In this document: in pieces, positions 27,135-36,032 of the stretch
Layout: each line of letters opens with the position of its first letter
How positions within the stretch are numbered: the first letter of the stretch is position 1
Assembly: GCA_030690315.1 (NCBI GenBank)
Contig: JAUYGY010000056.1
Coordinates: 58,443 to 122,442 of the forward strand
DNA: 64,000 bases
Reading direction: 5' to 3'
Origin: Aequorivita sp.
GTDB lineage: Bacteria; Bacteroidota; Bacteroidia; Flavobacteriales; Flavobacteriaceae
Made by a program: the position numbers and the translations under genes
The notes under the pieces: generated by a model
What the model saw: only the letters and a program-made list of their open reading frames with translations
Told to the model about the DNA's origin: nothing
The model's database searches: none

Positions 27135-28277
27135 ATGGATTTCAGTCTGTCCGAAGAACAATTAATGATTCGCGATGCCGCACGCGATTTTGCCCGCACC
27201 GAACTTTTACCCGGCGTAATTGAACGCGATAACCTTCAAAAATTCCCGACCGAACAAGTTAAAAAAATGGGCGAACTCGGCTTTTTGGGAATGATGGTGG
27301 ATCCAAAATACGGTGGCGGCGGAATGGACACAATGAGCTATGTTTTAGTGATGGAAGAGTTGAGCAAGATTGATGCTTCGTGTTCTGTAATTGTTTCAGT
27401 GAACAATTCCTTAGTTTGCTACGGACTTGAAAAATACGGTTCTGAGGAGCAAAAACAAAAATATCTTACGAAGCTTGCAACGGGTGAAAAACTTGGCGCA
27501 TTTTGCCTTAGTGAGCCCGAGGCTGGTAGCGACGCTACTTCCCAAAAAACCACTGCAATTGAAGATGGCGATCATTATATTTTGAACGGTACCAAAAACT
27601 GGATTACCAACGGAGGTTCTGCCGATTATTATTTAGTGATTGCGCAAACACATAAAGAGAAAAAACACAAAGGCATCAACGCTTTTATAGTTGAAAAAAA
27701 CTGGGAAGGTTTTGAAATAGGGCCTAAAGAAGACAAACTCGGAATCCGCGGAAGCGATACGCATTCCTTAATATTCAATGACGTAAAAGTGCCGAAGGAA
27801 AACCGAATTGGCGAAGATGGTTTTGGGTTTAATTTCGCAATGAAAACTTTGGCTGGAGGCCGTATCGGTATTGCTGCCCAAGCTTTGGGAATTGCCGCCG
27901 GAGCTTATGATCTTGCCCGTGAATATTCAAAAGTGCGCAAAGCATTTGGCACCGAAATTTGCAATCACCAAGCCATCGCTTTCAAATTGGCGGATATGCA
28001 CACCAGCATTGAAGCTGCACGAAATCTGGTTTATAAAGCCGCATGGGATAAAGACCAAGGCAATAATTATGATATGAGCGGTGCGATGGCAAAACTCTAC
28101 GCCAGCCAAGTAGCAATGGACGTTTCCGTGGAAGCGGTACAAGTTCACGGCGGCAATGGATATGTAAAGGAATATCACGTGGAGCGTTTTATGCGCGATG
28201 CAAAAATCACCCAGATTTACGAAGGAACTTCAGAGATTCAAAAGATTGTAATTTCTAGGGGGCTTTTGAGGGATTAG
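27135..28277 (+). CDS. Acyl-CoA dehydrogenase (short-chain type)
   Basis: FAD-dependent first enzyme of beta-oxidation, 380 aa, the normal length. It starts MDFSLSEEQLMIRDAARDFAR. The two family signatures GAFCLSEPEAGSDA and the C-terminal QVHGGNGYVKEYHVERFMRDAKITQIYEGTSEIQK are intact; the glutamate in YEGTSE is the usual catalytic base of the short/medium-chain group. Chain-length preference is inferred only. It stands alone on the plus strand with its own promoter and terminator. Confidence 0.94.
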   Translation: MDFSLSEEQLMIRDAARDFARTELLPGVIERDNLQKFPTEQVKKMGELGFLGMMVDPKYGGGGMDTMSYVLVMEELSKIDASCSVIVSVNNSLVCYGLEKYGSEEQKQKYLTKLATGEKLGAFCLSEPEAGSDATSQKTTAIEDGDHYILNGTKNWITNGGSADYYLVIAQTHKEKKHKGINAFIVEKNWEGFEIGPKEDKLGIRGSDTHSLIFNDVKVPKENRIGEDGFGFNFAMKTLAGGRIGIAAQALGIAAGAYDLAREYSKVRKAFGTEICNHQAIAFKLADMHTSIEAARNLVYKAAWDKDQGNNYDMSGAMAKLYASQVAMDVSVEAVQVHGGNGYVKEYHVERFMRDAKITQIYEGTSEIQKIVISRGLLRD

Positions 28278-28412
28278 CTTCGATTCCGCTCCCTTCGACT
28301 CCGCTCAGGGAACAGTCCTGGACATTGAGCGGAGCCTTTCCGGTCATTGAACGGAGCCGAAATGCCTGTATTGAGCGGAGTCGAAATGCCCGTATTGAGC
28401 GTAGCTTAAATA
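28265..28412. repeat. Run of REP-like TGAGCGGAGTCGAA repeats
   Basis: At least six copies or half-copies in both orientations (CCCTTCGACTCCGCTCAGGG, CATTGAGCGGAGC, CATTGAACGGAGCCGAAATG, TATTGAGCGGAGTCGAAATG, TATTGAGCGTAGC), each able to pair with an inverted neighbour. The same family occurs at 3915-3935, 5213-5250 and 45845-45950. Confidence 0.65.
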
Positions 28413-28422
28413 ACAAATTATT

Positions 28423-28452
28423 AAACCCGTCCAAAAGTTGCGGGTTTTTTTA
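28423..28452 (+). terminator. Terminator after acyl-CoA dehydrogenase and REP run
   Basis: AAACCCG / CGGGTTT stem with an 11-nt loop followed by TTTTTTT. It touches the stop of the convergent porin gene. Confidence 0.7.
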
Positions 28453-30333
28453 TAGGAAGAAATTCCAAACCAATCCAAACCGCAACACATTATCGCGATA
28501 CGGGTAGCCCGGCGCTGCAAAATATTCATTCTTTCCGCCAAAAAGGGAAGTGAAGTTTTCATAAACAAAGAAGATACGCGTCTGCCTAATTTTCGCATTA
28601 AAGAAAATATCAACCAACGGAAACCCGCCCAATTCCTGATTGTTTTGAACGTAAAATTCCGCCAAAACCGGATCATAAGCGTTCATATTATAGGCTGTAA
28701 AATATTTAAAAGTCACTCCGGTCTGCATAAAAAGCGCACGCTTAAACCAGTGGTCTTCATAATACAGCGAGTTTCGAGTAATGATTTGCGGCACATTAAA
28801 AACCGTTTCGCCACTTAAAACCTGTTGGAACATCACCGTATTGTCAAGTCCAAAAAGTCCATATTTAAATTCCTTTCCCGCTTTAATTTTTAAATAATCA
28901 ACCCTTTCCGAAGCTTGCAATGGCGAAGGTGTACTGTCATTTTGCTTTATTCCAAAATAAGCGTAATCATCAATTCCGGTATAACTAACCGATGCATTTC
29001 CGAATCTTTTTGTATTGATTTCAAACTTTAATTCCTGAGTTTTTACATTGTTCAGCTCGGTTTTCCAATTATAGTTTTTGTAATCGCTTTGGTACAATAG
29101 AAAATTAAAATTTGGTGCGACGGAATGAATTGTTAGCGAAGCCTTGGCATTGTAATCTTCATTCAAATCAAAGGAAGCGGCACCCTGAATATAATTCCCG
29201 TCAAATTCTCCCGAAACATTAATTGCGCCTTTCCCTACAAGTTTAAACCCTCTGTATTCCTTTTCGTAAGCGGCTCCCGCTTCAATGTTGTTTCCTTTTA
29301 TCCTATTGGGAATTCGTTCTTCATCAAGGATTAAAACAGAATTGTAGCCGTAGTTAAAATCGGTATATCCCGCCCAGGCTGTAATTTTGCCCAAAAGGGA
29401 ATTGTCAAAATCTACATATCCTTTTGCGTTGAAATCTTCCAAATAAGTCCCCGTAAACAAATTTGTAATTTCGTATGAAGGTCCAAACCCAGCAAATGGC
29501 GCGTCCTGCCCATATTTAAAGGATTTCTCTTCATAACTCAAAATATTTCCGAGCGTTAAAACGGAATGGCTCAAACTATCCCGCTGTGAAATAAGTTCAT
29601 ACGTTTGATCCATATAAAAACGCAAACCTTCCAGCTTGTTATCGGCATTTTCAAATTTCACATCCAACCTTCCGCGATCACTGAATTCAGGGTCGTTATT
29701 GATAAAAAGTTCTAATGAATTATCGGTCAAACCCCCATTTTCCTCATTCATATTATCCTGAGCGGCTACATGAAAACGGATTTTATAGCGTTCACTTTTG
29801 GTGTTGTAATTTGAAGTGAAGAGAAAATTACCCGTACTCGTCAAAATGTGCTGATATTTTCCGAGGGAACGAACGCCCTTATAACCAATGGAAAAGTTGA
29901 ATTGGGGCGAAGTATTTATAGTGAAAAAAGCGTCCAACTGCTGCCCCTGCGCGTAAGCAGTTTTAAAATACAGTTCGGTCAACGGCGTGGGCACATTGAA
30001 ATAATTTACATCCTCAATTTCCTTATAATTAAAATGATGCGACTGCGCCACGAAGAGCGGCATTAAATTCAATCTATCAAAGGAATACGCCAGCGAATTA
30101 TAGGTCTGCCCCACGTTTGAAAATTGCAGCAGTTCAAAATTGTCCTTTCTTAAATAGTTGAATTTATATTTTTTTTTGATGGAAAGTGTAGTGTCAACAA
30201 AAGTGGTGTCACGGTCTGCTGAAATTATTTTGTAATAATCAATAGGTGGTTTTTCCTTTTTTGCAATTGGGGTTTGCGAAAACACAGTTGCCGAGGCAAA
30301 TAGTATAAGAAATAACAAAAGTGTGTTTTTCAT
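28450..30333 (-). CDS. Putative outer-membrane porin
   Basis: Large beta-barrel of the Bacteroidota 'putative porin' type, 627 aa from the ATG at 30333 (MKNTLLLFLILFASATVFSQ, a clean signal peptide); the upstream ATG adds seven residues before it. The body is rich in alternating aromatic/polar strands (FNFSIGYKGVRSL, YKIRFHVAAQDN, FKYFTAYNMNAYDP) and ends in VLRFGLVWNFFL with a terminal aromatic segment. The segment LPLVDIFFNAKIRQTRIFFVYEN near the C-terminus is typical of the family. No substrate can be named. It is convergent with the acyl-CoA dehydrogenase. Confidence 0.75.
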   Translation of the reverse strand: MKNTLLLFLILFASATVFSQTPIAKKEKPPIDYYKIISADRDTTFVDTTLSIKKKYKFNYLRKDNFELLQFSNVGQTYNSLAYSFDRLNLMPLFVAQSHHFNYKEIEDVNYFNVPTPLTELYFKTAYAQGQQLDAFFTINTSPQFNFSIGYKGVRSLGKYQHILTSTGNFLFTSNYNTKSERYKIRFHVAAQDNMNEENGGLTDNSLELFINNDPEFSDRGRLDVKFENADNKLEGLRFYMDQTYELISQRDSLSHSVLTLGNILSYEEKSFKYGQDAPFAGFGPSYEITNLFTGTYLEDFNAKGYVDFDNSLLGKITAWAGYTDFNYGYNSVLILDEERIPNRIKGNNIEAGAAYEKEYRGFKLVGKGAINVSGEFDGNYIQGAASFDLNEDYNAKASLTIHSVAPNFNFLLYQSDYKNYNWKTELNNVKTQELKFEINTKRFGNASVSYTGIDDYAYFGIKQNDSTPSPLQASERVDYLKIKAGKEFKYGLFGLDNTVMFQQVLSGETVFNVPQIITRNSLYYEDHWFKRALFMQTGVTFKYFTAYNMNAYDPVLAEFYVQNNQELGGFPLVDIFFNAKIRQTRIFFVYENFTSLFGGKNEYFAAPGYPYRDNVLRFGLVWNFFL

Positions 30334-30389
30334 CCTCGGAAAACTTTCGGGCAAAGGTAATTTATTTTTAGTTTAATGAGAATGGGGAG

Positions 30390-30540
30390 AAATTCCAAAT
30401 AACAATTACCAAATCCCAAATAAGAAAACAAAAAAATGGTTAGACAATATTTGGTTTTTTACTTTTTGTTTTTTGTCATTTATTTGGAATTTGCTTTTTT
30501 TGGAATTTGGGATTTAAACATTTGGTGCTTATTTCCATAA
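30390..30540. repeat. Inverted AAATTCCAAAT cluster
   Basis: AAATTCCAAATAACAATTACC at about 30392 and ATTTGGAATTTGC plus TTTTGGAATTTGGG at 30480-30515 face each other across the porin-rnhB gap, the same arrangement as at 6895-7200. Confidence 0.55.
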
Positions 30541-30556
30541 TAGCTCTTCAATTTTG

Positions 30557-30563
30557 TACTTTG
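30557..30563 (+). promoter_or_regulatory. Likely -7 element of rnhB
   Basis: TACTTTG, one base short of TAnnTTTG, ten bases before the ATG at 30574. The leader would be very short. Confidence 0.35.
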
Positions 30564-30573
30564 CAACCTTAAT

Positions 30574-31155
30574 ATGCTCAAGTTAAAATTAAACCCAAAT
30601 CTTTTGGAATGCGGCACCGATGAAGCCGGACGTGGCTGCTTGGCGGGGCCGGTTACCGCGGCGGCCGTAATTCTTCCAAATAATTTTAAACATCCTTTTT
30701 TGACTGACAGCAAACAACTTTCAGAAAAAAAACGGTTGCAGTTGAAAGAAATTATTGAGAAGGAAGCCATTTGCTATAAAGTAATCCACGTAATGATGGA
30801 CGAAATTGACCAAATAAACATTCTTAACGCCTCTATTTTAGGAATGCACCGCGCCATTGAAGGACTTACCTGCCCCCCAGAATTTATTGCCGTTGATGGC
30901 AACCGTTTTAAACCATTCGGGAACACACCTTTTGAATGTGTAGTGAAAGGCGATGGAAAATTTCTGCACATCGCCGCCGCCTCTATTTTGGCAAAAACCT
31001 ATCGCGATGAATATATGACGGCGCTCCACATAGATTACCCTCAATTTAATTGGCAACAAAACAAAGGCTACCCAACCAAAGAGCACCGCGAAGCCATTCG
31101 AAATCACGGAGCTACAATTTTTCACAGGAAAAGTTTCAAGCTGCTTCCTGAATAG
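30574..31155 (+). CDS. rnhB: Ribonuclease HII
   Basis: Endonuclease removing RNA from RNA/DNA hybrids and single ribonucleotides, 193 aa. The catalytic DEAGRG motif (Asp16, Glu17) begins the protein after a short N-terminus. [30 protein letters not shown] and [14 protein letters not shown] carry the other conserved residues, including the second-half Asp. Normal length, no defects. It is followed in the same direction by an uncharacterised lipoprotein gene. Confidence 0.95.
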   Translation: MLKLKLNPNLLECGTDEAGRGCLAGPVTAAAVILPNNFKHPFLTDSKQLSEKKRLQLKEIIEKEAICYKVIHVMMDEIDQINILNASILGMHRAIEGLTCPPEFIAVDGNRFKPFGNTPFECVVKGDGKFLHIAAASILAKTYRDEYMTALHIDYPQFNWQQNKGYPTKEHREAIRNHGATIFHRKSFKLLPE

Positions 31156-31260
31156 ATAAAGTTGGATGACGGAAGACGGAAGACAGGTGACGGATGATAA
31201 AATATACTTTCCCCATTAATCGAATAATCTAAAAATCCAAAAATCTAAAAATCCAAAATA

Positions 31261-31310
31261 GTTCCTCCCCCTTTTTTAGGGGGAGGTGCCGAAGGCGGAG
31301 GGGGACTGTT
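31261..31310. repeat. GC-rich palindromic repeat
   Basis: CCTCCCCC-TTTTTTA-GGGGGAGG hairpin (31264-31286) followed by GCCGAAGGCGGAGGGGG, much more GC-rich than its surroundings; resembles dispersed palindromic repeats common in Bacteroidota intergenic DNA. Confidence 0.5.
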
Positions 31311-31377
31311 GAAAACCCGTCAATAAACTATTTCATTTATACGCCATACCATCACTAATCCTTGTTATTTTTGTGTT

Positions 31378-33822
31378 ATGGAAAAATATTTGGGCAAATT
31401 AATAGCGTTTTTACTTTTCGTCCCAATGCTTGTTGGGATTTTTGGAAGCTGCGACAAAACCCCTCCAAAAACGGGAACTTTGATGGATTTTGTGCCAGAG
31501 AACACTTCCGTGGTTTTTAAAATTTCAGACTTTGAAAACTTACAGGCAGATATTGAAAACAATTCGCTGCTTTCAAAGTTTGAAAAAACAGCTCCCCATT
31601 TATTTTTTTCGGAGAACGCAGCGCTTTTAAAAAACCTGCATCCCACCACGCCCAGCCTTTTCTGTATAAACACAGTGAATGATTCCCTTTCGGCATATAC
31701 TTTCATTTCAAAACAAACGAAGAACCTTTTTCAGACAGATTCGCTCAAAAATAAAACCATTGAAACATTAAAACTGGAAGATCAATCCTTCCAACGCATC
31801 ACGATTGACAAACAAATAGCCTATTCCGCAATCATAGACAGCGTGTTTGTGGTTTCATCTTCCCAACAAATTTTGCTGAATATTTTAAATGGAAAAACCG
31901 AGCGGGACGCAAGTTTCAAAAAAGTGTTCAGTTTGCCAACTTCCAGCGATTTTACTGCTCTGCTTCGCGGAAATAAAGTTGCAATCAACGATTCAACAAA
32001 AATTGATTTTACTTCGTGGAGCGCACTGGATGTAGCTATCACACCCGAATCTTTTACCGCAACTGGAATCACTCTTGCAACCGACACCATCCCACAATTG
32101 TTGAATGTTTTTGAAGGCCAAATTCCGCAACATAACGATTTGGCTGCTTTAGTGCCCACGGATGCTTTGGGAGCGTTGAGTTTTACGTTTAATGATGCTG
32201 AAAAATTTCAAAAAAACCTCCGGGATTTCCGAGGCGAAAAAGAAGCTGTGCAACCCACAGGAATTTTTGGCTCCGTGAGTGAAGCGGGCACAATTCAGTT
32301 TAAAAATGAAACCGCAATTTTCATAAAAAGCGTAGATGCCGCTTTAACCAATGATGCTTTGGCACGTTATGTTTCAGTGAAAGGTGAATTTCGGGAAATT
32401 GAAATAAGCAGTTTCAGCGAGCCACAATTATTCCATAAAACGTTTGCGCCTTTTATAAATTCGGACAAGGCAAATTATGTTTTTCAATTGGAAAATTTCT
32501 TTGTCTTTACCGAAAGTGAAATCACTGCACAGCAGATTATCAGTGATTTTCAGAATAACAATACGCTAAAAAAAACATCGTATTTTGAAAATACCGCAAC
32601 TGGTTTAAGTTCGTCTTCTTCCCTATTGATCTTTAAAATGAAAGGTGAGTTTTCCGAAGCGATTGCAGGATTTTTTAATGCGAAAAGTAGCGCGGGGGTT
32701 GAAAATATTTCGTTTGACGAATTTCCATTGGCAGCACTCCAATTCAGTTTCGACCGAAATTTTGCACACGTAACATTGAGCTGCAAAGAAGCCGGTTCGG
32801 CAGCAAAAAGTGTTTCGGGCAATGTTTCGGAAAAATTCAATTTAAATTTGGACAATCCGGTTTTGGGCATTCCGCAGATTTTTAATGGCAGCAATGTAGT
32901 GGTGCAGGATATTGCCAACAAACTGTATTTTATTTCTGAAAGCGGAAAAATTCTTTGGTCTGAAAATCTTGGTTCGCCAATTTTAGGAAGCATGAAAACT
33001 GTAAGCATTTCAGGCAACAACTATTTGGCGTTTGCCACTAAAAACGCGTTCCATCTTTTGGACCGAAACGGAAAGGACGCAAAGGGTTTTCCCATAAAAT
33101 TTAAAGACAAGGTTACACAGCCACTTTCGGTCTTTGATTATGACAACAATGGCAACCATCGCTTTATAATAGTACAGGGAAAAGGGATACTAATGTATGA
33201 TAACAGTGGAAAAACAGTAAAAGGTTTCGGGTTTGAAAAGGCTAAAAGCAACATCGCGCAAGCTCCAGTCCACATTCGGATGGACAACAAAGATTACATC
33301 CTGATTGCAGAGGAAAACGGGAAACTGAACATTTTGAGCCGTGTGGGGAAACCGCGCGTTTCGGTATCAAAAAACTTCAATTTTTCTGAAATTCCCATTG
33401 CTGGGGAAGACAATACTTTTGTTGTAATTACGAAGGAAAACACCAAAGAGCGTATTTCGCAGGACGGAAAAATTTCGTCCCAAAAACTGGATGTGGGCAG
33501 CAATTATTGGTTCGCAATAAATGGAAATGTGAAAGCCACTCTTGATGATAACCTACTTCGCATTAACGGGAAATTAGCAGAGTTGCCAATTGGTGTTTAC
33601 ACAAAACCCCAATTGTTCAATGTGCAAAGAAATACATTTGTCACCATTACAGAAACCCAGGAAAAAAAGGTGTATGTATTTGATAAAAACGGACAGCTTT
33701 TGAATGGTTTTCCAGTTTACGGAACCGCTGCGGCATCTATTGACAGCGGAAGCGGAAAAAACAATATAATTATAGCTACCAAAGGCGATGCAAACAGTTT
33801 AATTCTCTATTCAAGTAATTGA
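31378..33822 (+). CDS. Uncharacterised lipoprotein with C-terminal propeller-like repeats
   Basis: 814-aa exported protein of unknown function. The N-terminus is a lipoprotein signal (LLFVPMLVGIFGSCDK, lipid Cys at about 25). The first ~490 residues form a mixed alpha/beta region opening with GTLMDFVPENTSVVFKISD, like proteins annotated as DUF3352-type. From about 500 on there are repeated blocks (YFISESGKILWS, HLLDRNGKDAKGFPIKF, MYDNSGKTVKGFGF, YVFDKNGQLLNGFPVYG) that look like beta-propeller blades. A TATTTTTG element ends only 4 bp before the ATG, so either it is not the promoter or the transcript is nearly leaderless. Follows rnhB. Confidence 0.75.
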   Translation: MEKYLGKLIAFLLFVPMLVGIFGSCDKTPPKTGTLMDFVPENTSVVFKISDFENLQADIENNSLLSKFEKTAPHLFFSENAALLKNLHPTTPSLFCINTVNDSLSAYTFISKQTKNLFQTDSLKNKTIETLKLEDQSFQRITIDKQIAYSAIIDSVFVVSSSQQILLNILNGKTERDASFKKVFSLPTSSDFTALLRGNKVAINDSTKIDFTSWSALDVAITPESFTATGITLATDTIPQLLNVFEGQIPQHNDLAALVPTDALGALSFTFNDAEKFQKNLRDFRGEKEAVQPTGIFGSVSEAGTIQFKNETAIFIKSVDAALTNDALARYVSVKGEFREIEISSFSEPQLFHKTFAPFINSDKANYVFQLENFFVFTESEITAQQIISDFQNNNTLKKTSYFENTATGLSSSSSLLIFKMKGEFSEAIAGFFNAKSSAGVENISFDEFPLAALQFSFDRNFAHVTLSCKEAGSAAKSVSGNVSEKFNLNLDNPVLGIPQIFNGSNVVVQDIANKLYFISESGKILWSENLGSPILGSMKTVSISGNNYLAFATKNAFHLLDRNGKDAKGFPIKFKDKVTQPLSVFDYDNNGNHRFIIVQGKGILMYDNSGKTVKGFGFEKAKSNIAQAPVHIRMDNKDYILIAEENGKLNILSRVGKPRVSVSKNFNFSEIPIAGEDNTFVVITKENTKERISQDGKISSQKLDVGSNYWFAINGNVKATLDDNLLRINGKLAELPIGVYTKPQLFNVQRNTFVTITETQEKKVYVFDKNGQLLNGFPVYGTAAASIDSGSGKNNIIIATKGDANSLILYSSN

Positions 33823-34065
33823 AACATAAAACCTTATCGTTTAAAAAAATGTGGATTTAAAAAAATTTTCCTAACTTTAAATCGCAAACAAACTTTTTAA
33901 AACCCGTTACGTCTATTATAGGTTTACTGATTTTACACGCTCTTATACAGCTTTTTTCTAATTTTATTTTTCCCTTTCCCCGATTGTAAAAAAACAAACG
34001 ATATTTCGGCAATTTGGAATTGTCACGGAAAGACAGATTTTTTAAACACCTTTAAAACAATTATT

Positions 34066-34389
34066 ATGAAAACAGTTTTAGCACTTTTATTCATTTGTGT
34101 TACCAGTTTATGCAATGCCCAGTTTTTAGACAAACTTGGTAACAGAGCTGCCAATGCAGTTGAACGTTCGGTAGAAAGACGTGTGGAAAAAGAAACCACA
34201 AAAAGCACAGACAGAGTTTTGGACACTATTGTAGATGCACCTAAAAGTAAACAGAAAAAAGAGAAGAAAAAAAAGAGCAAAAAAAGCTCCAACCGAAATA
34301 TTATTGGTGGAGACCCAGTTGACGATGGCTCCAAAACCACTACCCCTCAGAATAGCGATGCAACCAATGAAGAGGAAACAGAAAATTAA
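34066..34389 (+). CDS. Small secreted Lys-rich protein, unknown function
   Basis: 107 aa with a signal peptide (MKTVLALLFICVTSLCNAQ). The mature part is short and charged: LDKLGNRAANAVERSVERRVEKETTKSTDRVLDTIVD (helical, coiled-coil-like), then a polylysine stretch (KSKQKKEKKKKSKKSS, about 62-77), then an acidic Asp/Glu/Thr tail. I do not recognise a family. It is separated by 26 bp from the next secreted protein, so the two are probably co-transcribed. The 243 bp before it hold no gene. Confidence 0.6.
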   Translation: MKTVLALLFICVTSLCNAQFLDKLGNRAANAVERSVERRVEKETTKSTDRVLDTIVDAPKSKQKKEKKKKSKKSSNRNIIGGDPVDDGSKTTTPQNSDATNEEETEN

Positions 34390-34415
34390 TTTGCAAACCA
34401 TTTATATAAATAATC

Positions 34416-35102
34416 ATGAAAAGAATTATTAGTATAACAATCGCTCTGTTTGGAGTGGTATCCACCCTTAATGCTCAAAGCGGATGCAGTAAATACTATC
34501 CTTTCAAAGAAGGGACCAAGGCAGAAATAACTACATACAACAAAAAGGGGAAAAAAGCAGCAGTTATTGATTATACCGTTTTAAATAAAACTCAAACTTC
34601 TAAAGGAGAGGTAGCAACCATGCAATCTACAATTAAGGATGATAAGGGTAAAGTGATAGCGGAAACCGAGTATAACGTAACCTGCGATGGCAGTAAAATC
34701 TCTATTGATTATAAATCCATGGTTAGCCCAATGATGGTGGAACAGTTTAAAAATATGGATTATGACATTAGCGGTACCGATCTGGAAATACCCAACAAAC
34801 TTTCTGTTGGCCAAACCCTTCCTGATGCGCAAATGATTATGAAGATAAGCATGGGCGGTATAAACATGAATATGGAATTGAACATAACCAATAGAAAAGT
34901 GATCGGAAAGGAAAACGTTAAAACACCCGCAGGAACTTTTGACTGTTATGTGTTAACATCTGATACGACTACCAAAATGGGAGTGTCACAAACAAGCAAC
35001 GCTAAACAATGGATAGCCGAAGGGGTTGGAATGGTGAAACAGGAAGATTATCAAAACGGAAAAGTATCTTCCAGTAGTTTGCTTACAGCATTTTCACAAT
35101 AA
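34416..35102 (+). CDS. Secreted DUF3108/TapB-like protein
   Basis: 228 aa with signal peptide (MKRIISITIALFGVVSTLNAQ). A single beta-rich domain opens CSKYYPFKEGTKAEITTYNKKGK and closes with VKTPAGTFDCYVLTSDTTTKMG...AKQWIAEGVGMVKQEDYQNGK. This is the pattern of periplasmic/outer-membrane DUF3108-type proteins (TPAGxFxCYV, WxAxGVGMVK). No enzymatic residues are evident. Downstream partner of the small Lys-rich protein and convergent with lipB. Confidence 0.7.
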   Translation: MKRIISITIALFGVVSTLNAQSGCSKYYPFKEGTKAEITTYNKKGKKAAVIDYTVLNKTQTSKGEVATMQSTIKDDKGKVIAETEYNVTCDGSKISIDYKSMVSPMMVEQFKNMDYDISGTDLEIPNKLSVGQTLPDAQMIMKISMGGINMNMELNITNRKVIGKENVKTPAGTFDCYVLTSDTTTKMGVSQTSNAKQWIAEGVGMVKQEDYQNGKVSSSSLLTAFSQ

Positions 35103-35136
35103 CCAAATGCCACATTAAATTTTAAGGACCGGGGCG

Positions 35137-35889
35137 TTAAGCTTCGGTTTTTTCAAATATTTCTGCTTCAAACAGTTCAAGAAAATGTTTTAGAAGTTTC
35201 CCTTTCACTTCTTCTAATGAAATTTCGACCTTTCCCAATTCCACATTTAAAGAGGTAACAGCTTTGCCTTTAATTCCGCAGGGAATCATATTGTCAAAAT
35301 ACCCCAAATCTGTATTCACATTCAATGCAAACCCGTGCATGGTTACCCATCTACTTGCCCGCACGCCCATTGCGCAAATCTTTCTGGCGAAAGGCGTGCC
35401 CACATCCAGCCAAACCCCGGTTTCACCCTTACTGCGTTCCGCTTTTATGTTGTATTCTGCCAAAGTTAAAATAATCATTTCTTCCAGAAAGCGCATGTAT
35501 TTATGGATGTCTGTAAAGAAATTTTCCAGATCCAAAATAGGATAGCCCACAATTTGTCCGGGCCCGTGATAGGTAATATCGCCGCCGCGGTTTATTTTAT
35601 AGAATTTGGCGTTAATGGATTTTAATTTTTCTTCGGAAATGAGCAGGTTTTCAATATGCCCACTTTTGCCCAAGGTATAAACGTGTTGATGTTCCACAAA
35701 CAAAAGATAATTGGGAGTTTCTTGGGTTAGCTTTTCATTTCTATTTCTGCTCTTTATCTGAACTATTTTTTGAAAAAGAATTTCTTGATAGTCCCAGGTT
35801 TCTTTGTAGTCTTTTACTCCTAAATCTTCTATTTGCAAATTTCTGCCCACTTTCCTGCCAATTTTATAAATACGAGGTAAAATTATCAC
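35137..35889 (-). CDS. lipB: Lipoyl(octanoyl) transferase
   Basis: Transfers octanoyl from acyl carrier protein to lipoyl domains, such as those of the E2 protein in this window; 250 aa. The substrate motif is INRGGDITYHGPGQIVGYPILDL (about 100-122). The catalytic Cys204 and Lys208 are in IPCGIKGKAVTS. GVWLDVG and MHGFALNVNTDL are also conserved. There is no internal ATG before EDLGVKDYKETW, so the longer start at 35889 is kept although it is about 20 residues longer than typical relatives. Confidence 0.94.
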   Translation of the reverse strand: MIILPRIYKIGRKVGRNLQIEDLGVKDYKETWDYQEILFQKIVQIKSRNRNEKLTQETPNYLLFVEHQHVYTLGKSGHIENLLISEEKLKSINAKFYKINRGGDITYHGPGQIVGYPILDLENFFTDIHKYMRFLEEMIILTLAEYNIKAERSKGETGVWLDVGTPFARKICAMGVRASRWVTMHGFALNVNTDLGYFDNMIPCGIKGKAVTSLNVELGKVEISLEEVKGKLLKHFLELFEAEIFEKTEA

Positions 35890-36032
35890 TTAATTGGCTT
35901 TAGCGGGTGTTTGTATATTACTTTTTTGATTTTTTTTGGCAAAAAACCCAAAGTTAAGTTCTTAAAAATTTACTAAATTCCGTAAAGGGTCTTATATTTA
36001 CGGTTCTAAACATTCATATAATTATATCTAAA

